From positions 1,426,001-1,490,000 of the forward strand of contig NZ_CP133083.1 of NCBI RefSeq assembly GCF_030908545.1: a stretch of DNA of 64,000 bases, read 5' to 3'. The position numbers were made by a program, and so were the translations under genes. Position 1 is the stretch's first letter; each line of letters opens with the position of its first letter. Positions 18,469 through 26,158 of the stretch are shown piece by piece. A model generated the notes under the pieces. It saw nothing but the letters and a program-made list of their open reading frames with translations. It was not told the origin of the DNA and made no database searches. This stretch comes from Nitrosomonas sp. sh817. GTDB lineage: Bacteria; Pseudomonadota; Gammaproteobacteria; Burkholderiales; Nitrosomonadaceae.

Positions 18469-20694
18469 TTAAGGAGCTTTCTTTTTTTTAACGCGCTCTT
18501 TTGCTTGAGATCGCTTCTGTTTCTTCTCAGCCTCGATCAATACAAAATCAATTTTGCTGGTTTCCAGGTCGACGCGGACTACTTGCACGCGTACCCGGTC
18601 GCCAAGCCGGAATTGCTTGCCGCTGCGTTCGCCAAGCAGCATGTGCTTTATCGCATCGAAGTGAAAATAATCGCTGGGCAGATCGGAAATATGCACCAAT
18701 CCTTCGACATACACTTCGTCGAGCGCCACAAACAAACCGAATCCAGTTACGCTGCTGATAACACCATCAAAACATTCGCCGATTTTATCTTGCATGTAAA
18801 AACATTTGAGCCACGCTTCGACGTCACGCGTGGCATCGTCGGCGCGCCGTTCGGTCATGGAGCAATGCTGACCGAGCATATTCCAGTCACCCGGTTGATA
18901 GATTTCACCATTCAAAACAGCTTTGATTGCCCGGTGAACGAGCAAATCGGGATAACGCCGGATCGGCGACGTAAAATGCGTATAAGCATCGTAAGCCAAA
19001 CCGAAATGTCCGGTCAGATCGGGGCTATAGATGGCTTGCCGCAAAGAACGCAGCATGACTGTTTGCAACAATTGCGCATCCGGTCTGTCTTGGATTTTAA
19101 GCAATGTTTGCGCATAGTCTTTGGCGCTGGGTTTATTCTTGCCGCCGAGTGGAATGCCGAATTCTTTCAAGAAATTCCGCAGTGTTTCAATTTTCTCGGG
19201 AACCGGACTTTCGTGAATGCGGTATAACGTGGTCTGGCCGTTCTTTTGCAAAAAATCCGCCGCGCAAACATTGGCTGCCAGCATGCATTCTTCGATTAAA
19301 CGGTGCGCATCGTTGCGTTGTACCGGTACGATTTTTTCGATTTTGCCCTGATCGTTGAAAAACATCTGTGTTTCAGTCGTTTCGAAATCAATGGCGCCAC
19401 GTTTCTTACGTGCTTTCAATAATGCCTTGAAGAGCTTGTCGAGCAATTGCAAATGCGGCAGCAATTCCGCATATTCTTCGGCTTCTTGGCTACTGTTGTT
19501 TGCCAGCATGGCGGCGACGCGGGTATAGGTTAACCGGGCGTGAGACCGCATCACGGCAGGATAAAATGTGTAATCGATAATCTCGCCGCTGGTTTTAAAA
19601 CGAATTTCGCAAACCATGCATAGCCGTTTCTGGTTTGGATTCAGTGAACACAACCCATTCGATAAAACTTCAGGGAGCATTGGGATTACGCGCCGCGGAA
19701 AGTACACCGAGTTGCCGCGGGTATAGGCTTCCTGGTCGATTGCGTCACGTGGTTTGACATAGTGGCTGACATCCGCGATGGCGACGAACAACCGGTAGTC
19801 TTTGCCATCCTTCTCGCAATACACAGCGTCGTCAAAATCTTTCGCAGTTTCACCGTCGATGGTCACCAGCGGTAACTGACAGAGATCCCGGCGCCCCGAC
19901 CATTCTTTCTTCAGCACATTTTTCGGAAATTTCGCTGACAATTTGCCGGTTTCGGGAGAAAACTCGTAGGGGAGATCGTGTTTGCGCAGCGCGATTTCAA
20001 TTTCCATTCCCGGCGCGGTGTAGTTACCCAGGATCTCAACAATTTTGCCGATCGGTTGCGCGTGTTTATTGGGTTGTTGAATGATTTCCACCATCACAAC
20101 CTGACCGGCTTTGGCTTTTAACGAATGTTCCTTGGCAATCAGGATATCCTGGCTGATACGTTTATTTTCCGCGACGACAAACAAAATCCCGTGATCGATA
20201 TGTAACCGCCCAACCAATTTTGTATTAGCCGATTCCAGTATCTCGACAATTGCCGCTTCACGGCGGCCACGCCGGTCCAAACCAATTTCGCGCACGAGAA
20301 CCCGGTCGCCGTGTAGCGCTTTGTGCATTTCCTTGGCACTTAGATACAGATCGCTGCTGCCATCATCGGGGATTAAAAAACCAAAACCATCCGGATGTCC
20401 TTGCACCCGGCCTTTGATCAAATCCAGCTTTTCCATCACGCAAATATCGTCTTTGCGGTTACGGAAAATCTGACCTTCGCGCATCATTGCCGCCAATCGG
20501 CGGCTAAACAATGCCTGCTCTTTTTTTGTAATCGATAGCAGTTTGTATAGTGTTTGCTCGGCAACCGGAATGCCTTGTTGCTTCAAAATCTGCAAGATAT
20601 ATTCGCGGCTTGGCAGGGGCTGCGGATAACGTTCTTTCTCCCGCTGGAGAAAGGGATCCAGATCACGCAATTTTTGCTTCTTGTTATTTGACAA
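18469..20694 (-). CDS. rnr: ribonuclease R (TTG start)
   Basis: This processive 3'-5' exoribonuclease degrades structured RNA and takes part in rRNA quality control. Cold-shock domains lie at about residues 70-230, the RNB catalytic domain at about 255-590 (metal-binding aspartates in GETAKDFDDAVY), and an S1 domain at about 630-710 (VISSVTGFGLFVALDEVYVEGL). A lysine-rich tail follows. At 741 residues it is somewhat shorter than E. coli RNase R. The start codon is TTG (20692-20694), preceded by an AGGAAA ribosome binding site about 10 nt upstream. This start overlaps the -35 box of the divergent tRNA-Leu promoter. Confidence 0.94.
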   Translation of the reverse strand: MSNNKKQKLRDLDPFLQREKERYPQPLPSREYILQILKQQGIPVAEQTLYKLLSITKKEQALFSRRLAAMMREGQIFRNRKDDICVMEKLDLIKGRVQGHPDGFGFLIPDDGSSDLYLSAKEMHKALHGDRVLVREIGLDRRGRREAAIVEILESANTKLVGRLHIDHGILFVVAENKRISQDILIAKEHSLKAKAGQVVMVEIIQQPNKHAQPIGKIVEILGNYTAPGMEIEIALRKHDLPYEFSPETGKLSAKFPKNVLKKEWSGRRDLCQLPLVTIDGETAKDFDDAVYCEKDGKDYRLFVAIADVSHYVKPRDAIDQEAYTRGNSVYFPRRVIPMLPEVLSNGLCSLNPNQKRLCMVCEIRFKTSGEIIDYTFYPAVMRSHARLTYTRVAAMLANNSSQEAEEYAELLPHLQLLDKLFKALLKARKKRGAIDFETTETQMFFNDQGKIEKIVPVQRNDAHRLIEECMLAANVCAADFLQKNGQTTLYRIHESPVPEKIETLRNFLKEFGIPLGGKNKPSAKDYAQTLLKIQDRPDAQLLQTVMLRSLRQAIYSPDLTGHFGLAYDAYTHFTSPIRRYPDLLVHRAIKAVLNGEIYQPGDWNMLGQHCSMTERRADDATRDVEAWLKCFYMQDKIGECFDGVISSVTGFGLFVALDEVYVEGLVHISDLPSDYFHFDAIKHMLLGERSGKQFRLGDRVRVQVVRVDLETSKIDFVLIEAEKKQKRSQAKERVKKKKAP

Positions 20695-20715
20695 AACAGT
20701 GATTTCCTATAGAAT
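20688..20715 (+). promoter_or_regulatory. sigma-70 promoter of tRNA-Leu
   Basis: A perfect -35 box TTGACA (20688-20693) is separated by 16 bp from TAGAAT (20710-20715), a 5/6 match to the -10 consensus. It points at the tRNA-Leu gene 37 bp downstream. The -35 box overlaps the rnr start codon on the other strand. Confidence 0.7.
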
Positions 20716-20751
20716 GACGCGTTTTCCGGCAGCCTGATCTGGCTGCATCTT

Positions 20752-20836
20752 GCCCAGATGGCGGAATTGGTAGACGCGCATGGTTCAGGTCCATGTGCCT
20801 TCGGGTGTGGAGGTTCGAGTCCTCTTCTGGGCACCA
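20752..20836 (+). tRNA. tRNA-Leu (anticodon CAG)
   Basis: The acceptor arms GCCCAGA and TCTGGGC pair over 7 bp and the CCA end is encoded (20834-20836). The anticodon stem CATGG/CCATG encloses TTCAGGT, giving anticodon CAG at 20786-20788. The T arm contains GGTTCGAGTCC, and the long variable arm fits a class II leucine tRNA. It decodes CUG. Confidence 0.97.
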
Positions 20837-21366
20837 TCAAAAGCAATTAATTCATTAGATTTAATAGAAAATATTTCCATAAAAATTTTTTCTATGCCTA
20901 AAGCTGCGCCTAAAAAAATTTGCTGGGGGATTTTCGATCAATTTTCCGGAAGAATTTTATCTTCCCAATTCGATATAAATCTTATATCACATTCTGATGA
21001 ATTACATTTAAAAATGGAATCAATCGACGATTGCCGCCCAAGGTTAATGCAATTTTTGCTTTAATAGCTTGCAGACTGGTTTCATTGTTTCCAGCAGACA
21101 AAAACCTTGCCATGTAAGTACAAGAAAAATATTAGGGTAATGGGTCAATGTAATGATAAATTATGCAAAGTCACAAAATTTCAAGCAAAACTTATTGATG
21201 ATTACATCGGATCTTCAAGCTTTTTCAAAGCAGTCAAAGAAATATTAGCAGCCCGTGCTATGCGGATTGCAGGTGGGTGTTTGTATGGTATTGGTGGTGT
21301 TCTTTTTTTTGTTTATTGATTCAGTGGCTGCAGATCCCGTTAAGTCAATCCGGCTAAAATAATAAA
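20837..21366. other. AT-rich 530-bp region downstream of tRNA-Leu with only doubtful small ORFs
   Basis: It is clearly more AT-rich than its surroundings. Two short plus-strand reading frames are present (20894-21064, 56 codons, no ribosome binding site; and 21140-21319). No integrase and no repeat of the tRNA 3' end were found, although the 3' side of a tRNA is a common integration site. It may be a remnant of transferred DNA. Confidence 0.45.
21140..21319 (+). CDS. small hypothetical protein
   Basis: A 59-codon frame starts MGQCNDKLCKVTKFQ and ends with a hydrophobic stretch (GGCLYGIGGVLFFVY) that could be a membrane anchor. I recognise no family. An AGGG stretch lies only 2-3 nt before the ATG, too close for a good ribosome binding site. 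It may be a chance reading frame or the relic of a longer gene. Confidence 0.25.
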   Translation: MGQCNDKLCKVTKFQAKLIDDYIGSSSFFKAVKEILAARAMRIAGGCLYGIGGVLFFVY

Positions 21367-24159
21367 ATGACTGATTCATGTGAATTGTTTCGCATTGGCT
21401 ATCTGATGTTGAATCCGGTTGGCCAGATTCAAATAATAAATCCGGTTGCTTGCAAGATTTTTGGAATCAAAAAAAACGAATTGCTGCAGCAAGATTTTTC
21501 CGATTTTATTCTTACAGAAGACAAATCTTTATGGAATCAATTATTCTCAGGTAGAAATGAAGATGAATTGAAAGGAAATCTGCAATTGCGATTGCTGCGC
21601 TGCGATGGTTCTATTTTTCTTTCAAATCTTCACTATTTTTATCAAAAAGATGAATTGGGTTTGTCCGTATTTCGCATATTCATTATCGAAGATTCTCAGC
21701 AAAATCCGGAAGCCGTTACCGGTCGCTCAGCAATTCAGCAGAACGATTATTTGTTCGCATTCTCCCCCGTGATTGTCTACAAATGCGATGTTTTTTCCCC
21801 ATTTACAGCAAACTATATCAGTAGCAACTTAACCAAAATTCTTGGGTATTCCGTGGAAGAATTTCTTTCCGCGCCGGATTTCTGGATTAACCGCATTCAT
21901 CCGGAAGATCGCGATAAAGTATTCGCCAACCTTTCGCTGTTGTTTTTTTCCGGCAGACAACTCCATGAATACCGGTTTAAACATCAGAATGGGCAATGGA
22001 AATGGCTTAGGGACGAACTTTTTTTGATTACGGATTCAAGTGGCACGGCCGTGGAGGTTGCCGGTTACCGAAGCGATATCACCGAGAGCCGGGAAAAAGA
22101 GGCTGCATTATACGATTCGCGGAATTTGCTGAAAACCATTATTGATACCGTGCCGTTGCGTATTTTCTGGAAAGACAAACAATCGCGCTATTTAGGTTGC
22201 AACCCTGTGTTCGCCAAGGATGCCGGCGTGAAATTTCCGCAGCAAATCATTGGCAAGAATGACTATGATTTAAGCTGGACTAAAGAACAAGCCGATCACT
22301 ATCGCGCCGATGACCGGCAGGTAATCGATTCAGGCGTATCCAAGCTTTATTACGAAGAACCGTTGAATACTTCGGACGGTAACACGATTTGGCTGCAAAC
22401 TTCTAAAGTGCCGTTGCGTAACACTCACCATGAAGTCTTTGGGGTGCTCGGCATTTATCAGGATATCACCGAGCAAAAACAGTCAAACGATACCATGCGG
22501 TTGGCATCCGCTATTTATCATTATAGTAACGAAGCCATCATGGTATCGGATGAGAATAATCTGATCATGGCCGTTAACCCGGCTTTTACCCGCATGACCG
22601 GTTATGAACTGGATGATGTAAAAGGGAAAGATCCGCAAATTTTTAATTCCGGCCGGCACAAAAAATCCTTTTATCAGAAAATGTGGCAGAAGCTGCTGGC
22701 GGAAGATCACTGGCAAGGAGAAATCTGGGATCTTCATAAAGACGGTAGCGTGCAAGCAAAATGGATGAATATCAGCATCATCCGTCAGGCGGATCAACGG
22801 ATTTACTGTTATGTCGCGCAATTCTCCGATATCACTGAAAAAAAGAAATTGGATGAATTATATTTAGCGCAGGCAAATTACGATGATTTAACCAATTTGC
22901 CGAATCGAAGTTTATTCAAGTATCAATTGAATAAGGAAATCAAGAAATCGCGCCGCAACAATTTGCTGCTGTCTTTGTTGTTTCTGGATTTGGATCATTT
23001 CAAGGATATCAACGATACCTTGGGACATGCGATCGGCGATAAATTGCTGGCGGAAGTTTCGTCACGCATCCTGAAATGCGTGCGGGAAACCGATACCGTG
23101 GCGCGCTTGGGTGGCGATGAATTTGCAGTCATTCTCCCCGATATCACCAAGCCGAGAATTGAAATGATCGCCCAGAATATCATTGCAGCATTGAATAAGC
23201 CGTTCATTCTGGATCAAAATAAGGTTGAGCATTTTATTTCGACCAGCATCGGTATTGTGTTATACCCGGCGGATGGACTGGACTTGGAAAGTCTCATGAA
23301 ACACGCCGATCAAGCCATGTATAAGGCAAAAATAGAGGGGCGGAGCCGCTTTTGCTATTTTACGCGTTCCATGCAATTTGAAGCGTATGAAAAAATGACG
23401 CTTACCCATCAACTCAGAAGTGCATTGGCCAAAAACGAATTGCAGGTGCACTACCAGCCGATTCTGGATTTATCCAGTAAGCGCATTATTAAGGCCGAAG
23501 CGTTATTGCGCTGGAATCACGCAAACCGGGGATTGATCGATTCCTCGATCTTCATTCCAATTGCTGAAGAGAGCGGATTGATCAACGAAATCGGCAATTG
23601 GGTATTTATGCAAGCTTGTGCTTTGATTAAGCGCTGGCTGGATGAATTTGGAACCATCATTCAAATCAGTGTCAACGTTTCGCCCATTCAGTTTAAATAT
23701 TTCAACAAGTACGCCTGGTCGGAGAAACTGAATGAGCTAGGGCTGCCGGGAAATTGTATCAACGTTGAAATCACCGAAGGGTTGCTATTAAAGGATACTG
23801 CCGATGTCAAGGACCGCCTGCTGGAATACCGCAACGCCGGCATTGAAGTGTCGATTGATGATTTCGGTACCGGTTTTTCCTCGCTGTCTTATCTGAAAAG
23901 ATTCGACATTGACTATCTCAAGATCGATCGTTCGTTTATCAGCAATTTGATTAACAATGAAACCGATCGCGCATTGGTTGAAGCAATTATCGTAATGGCC
24001 CATAAACTGGATATATTCACGATTGCGGAAGGCGTGGAGTCCAAAGAGCAACAGGATTTATTAATTCAGTTCGGTTGTGATTACGTGCAAGGTTTTTATT
24101 ATTCTCCTGCTATTCAAACAGATGAATTTGAGCGCCTGCTGGCGCATCAGAAAATGTGA
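21367..24159 (+). CDS. multi-PAS diguanylate cyclase / phosphodiesterase (PAS x4, GGDEF, EAL)
   Basis: The 930-residue protein has four PAS-type sensory modules (about 10-110, 130-245, 250-370 and 375-495), then a GGDEF domain (about 500-665) with an intact GGDEF signature near residue 581, then an EAL domain (about 675-925) with AEALLRW near 709, VEITEG, DDFGTGFSSL, KIDRSF and AEGVES. Both catalytic signatures are intact, so it could make and degrade cyclic di-GMP. No membrane segment is visible, so sensing is probably cytosolic; redox or light-type ligands cannot be told from sequence. It stands alone, bounded by tRNA-Leu and a convergent sugar dehydrogenase gene. Confidence 0.93.
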   Translation: MTDSCELFRIGYLMLNPVGQIQIINPVACKIFGIKKNELLQQDFSDFILTEDKSLWNQLFSGRNEDELKGNLQLRLLRCDGSIFLSNLHYFYQKDELGLSVFRIFIIEDSQQNPEAVTGRSAIQQNDYLFAFSPVIVYKCDVFSPFTANYISSNLTKILGYSVEEFLSAPDFWINRIHPEDRDKVFANLSLLFFSGRQLHEYRFKHQNGQWKWLRDELFLITDSSGTAVEVAGYRSDITESREKEAALYDSRNLLKTIIDTVPLRIFWKDKQSRYLGCNPVFAKDAGVKFPQQIIGKNDYDLSWTKEQADHYRADDRQVIDSGVSKLYYEEPLNTSDGNTIWLQTSKVPLRNTHHEVFGVLGIYQDITEQKQSNDTMRLASAIYHYSNEAIMVSDENNLIMAVNPAFTRMTGYELDDVKGKDPQIFNSGRHKKSFYQKMWQKLLAEDHWQGEIWDLHKDGSVQAKWMNISIIRQADQRIYCYVAQFSDITEKKKLDELYLAQANYDDLTNLPNRSLFKYQLNKEIKKSRRNNLLLSLLFLDLDHFKDINDTLGHAIGDKLLAEVSSRILKCVRETDTVARLGGDEFAVILPDITKPRIEMIAQNIIAALNKPFILDQNKVEHFISTSIGIVLYPADGLDLESLMKHADQAMYKAKIEGRSRFCYFTRSMQFEAYEKMTLTHQLRSALAKNELQVHYQPILDLSSKRIIKAEALLRWNHANRGLIDSSIFIPIAEESGLINEIGNWVFMQACALIKRWLDEFGTIIQISVNVSPIQFKYFNKYAWSEKLNELGLPGNCINVEITEGLLLKDTADVKDRLLEYRNAGIEVSIDDFGTGFSSLSYLKRFDIDYLKIDRSFISNLINNETDRALVEAIIVMAHKLDIFTIAEGVESKEQQDLLIQFGCDYVQGFYYSPAIQTDEFERLLAHQKM

Positions 24160-24224
24160 AGGTCTTGTGCCTGAGCGGCAAATCATCCGTTCCAGGCGGT
24201 ATCATCCGGTTGAAATACTGTCCG

Positions 24225-25928
24225 CTACTTTACTAAACTGGCATTAACCAATTCAAATGTCAGTGCCGGTGCATCAGTAATCTGTTGCAATACTACGGCA
24301 TACGTAGCGATGCTTCCGCTGTCATTGGTGACATTGATAAACGGAATTTGCAACTGACCCGTGGCTTGCGTGAAAACTGTCGCGTCGTCACGGAAACGTT
24401 CAGCCAGCGGTTCAACTTGTGACACTTCGAATCGAAGCGGCGCGCTTCCGGCGAGCATTTGCATGCGAACGCGGTAAACGGTGTCGCCACCACCGGAGAA
24501 TCTTGCAGTGACAGCGGGGATATCCACCGCGCTGCCGTCGAATCCGGCATTGGGAATCAGTTTGTAAACGGTGCCGGTTTCGCCGAATGGGGTGCCGGTG
24601 GTGTTGCCGAGCACGTAGAGTTCGCCATCGCCGTCCTGTCCGAATCCCAATACCCAAAAACCCGGTTGTGCGCGATCCGCAAGCTCCAGCTCAAAGATAG
24701 CGCCGCCATCGGTATAAAAGATCCGGCCATCGCCGTTGCCGGTTTTGGAAGCATCGCCGAATACATATTTGCCTTGCAGATCGGTGATGGTGTTACCGCG
24801 GTAGACAAATCCCCCGATGACGGCGGTGCCTTCGTCGTGGTCGTACTGCACCACCGGATCTTTAAAATCGCCCGATACCGCTTCATCGGTGACAAACCCG
24901 GCACTAGTACCATTCGGGTCAAAACGGAAACTGCCTTCCTTCAATCCCCAGCCATAATTACCGCCTGCCTGAACCAGATTGACTTCTTCGATCGCGTTTT
25001 GTCCGACATCGGCTAACACCAATGCGCCGGTTTGCGAATCGAAAGAAAAGCGGAACGGGTTGCGGAAACCGTATGCATAAGTTTCGCGAAGAACAGTCGA
25101 TGAGCTGGCGAAGGGATTATCGCCCGGAATGCCGTAGAGGCCGTTATCCGAATTCGTCCCCAGCGGATCGATCCGCAGCAAACTGCCGAGCGGGTTGGCT
25201 GGATTCTGTCCATTGCCGTCAGCGCCATGGCCGCTCATCGGCGCGCCGATGAATGTTTGGCCATCGCGATCGTCAGCGCCGCCGCCATCGCCAAAAGCGA
25301 TATAAAGTCTTCCATCCGGACCGAAATTGAGCGCGCCGCCATTATGATTGAATTGCGGCTGATCGACAGTCAGCAGCACGCGAACATCCATTGGTTCGGG
25401 TTCTGTGGCGAATTTTGAGAAATTCATCTTCCATTCGCGAATGACAGAACGATGATTGGCCGAACCGCCGGGAGGAATAGTTGAAAAATCGCTATTCGCG
25501 CTGACTGGTTCCGAAGTATAGGTATATACCAGCTCGTTGTCGGCATACTGCGGATGAAAGGCGAATCCAAGGAATCCGCGCTCATCGTACGATTCGCTGC
25601 CAAAAGCCCCCAGCGGCACCAGCAGCGTGGATAAATCGAAAAATAATTTACTGCCATCGGTCAAGTTAATTCGCCACAATTTACCGTTTTGATCGCTGAC
25701 ATATAAATGCTCGGAGTCACCCGGCGCTGAAACGCCCCAGTTCGGTGCATCCAAACGCGTTGCGACAGTTTTCAATCGCAAGCGGATGGCACCTTTCTCG
25801 ATTACTGCAGGAATTGGATTATCCAATCGCTTGGCTAAAGCTGTGTCATTGGTAGCGGCATCCAGCGCGATTGCCTGGCATGTCAAGCCTAGTAATGCAA
25901 CAAACACGATCAGTTGAAAGATTTTCAT
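24225..25928 (-). CDS. PQQ-dependent sugar dehydrogenase family protein, exported
   Basis: A signal peptide (MKIFQLIVFVALLGLTCQAIA) precedes a six-bladed beta-propeller of the glucose/sorbosone dehydrogenase family. Typical segments are ERGFLGFAFHPQY, QFNHNGGALNFGPDGRLYIAFGDGG, YAYGFRNPFRFSFD and EVNLVQAGGNYGW. Family members such as YliI oxidise aldose sugars in the periplasm with PQQ and calcium. Residues from about 430 to 567 form an extra C-terminal part that I do not recognise. The substrate is unknown, and the protein may have a non-sugar role in an autotroph. No PQQ synthesis genes are nearby. Confidence 0.85.
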   Translation of the reverse strand: MKIFQLIVFVALLGLTCQAIALDAATNDTALAKRLDNPIPAVIEKGAIRLRLKTVATRLDAPNWGVSAPGDSEHLYVSDQNGKLWRINLTDGSKLFFDLSTLLVPLGAFGSESYDERGFLGFAFHPQYADNELVYTYTSEPVSANSDFSTIPPGGSANHRSVIREWKMNFSKFATEPEPMDVRVLLTVDQPQFNHNGGALNFGPDGRLYIAFGDGGGADDRDGQTFIGAPMSGHGADGNGQNPANPLGSLLRIDPLGTNSDNGLYGIPGDNPFASSSTVLRETYAYGFRNPFRFSFDSQTGALVLADVGQNAIEEVNLVQAGGNYGWGLKEGSFRFDPNGTSAGFVTDEAVSGDFKDPVVQYDHDEGTAVIGGFVYRGNTITDLQGKYVFGDASKTGNGDGRIFYTDGGAIFELELADRAQPGFWVLGFGQDGDGELYVLGNTTGTPFGETGTVYKLIPNAGFDGSAVDIPAVTARFSGGGDTVYRVRMQMLAGSAPLRFEVSQVEPLAERFRDDATVFTQATGQLQIPFINVTNDSGSIATYAVVLQQITDAPALTFELVNASLVK

Positions 25929-26158
25929 GAGAGACCTCCTGTAGGCTGAATGAGGGTTCGAGAGGTTTAATCGTGATACGATTTGCTTATCGCAAATGGG
26001 AGGTTTTTATTGCTGTTGTTCCACTGCAATGTGACACGATAAGCTATTTTGACCGGCATGACAATGCAGCCCATTGCTAAAATGCGAATCGGCGCCGATC
26101 CGGAACGCTGTGATCAATCATTTGTTTTCGAAGCACTTATTAATTTCATCCGATTGTT

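Noticed and set aside
20894-21064. 56-codon frame after tRNA-Leu
   Set aside because: Only weak start context, AT-rich, and no similarity seen; kept only as part of the described region.
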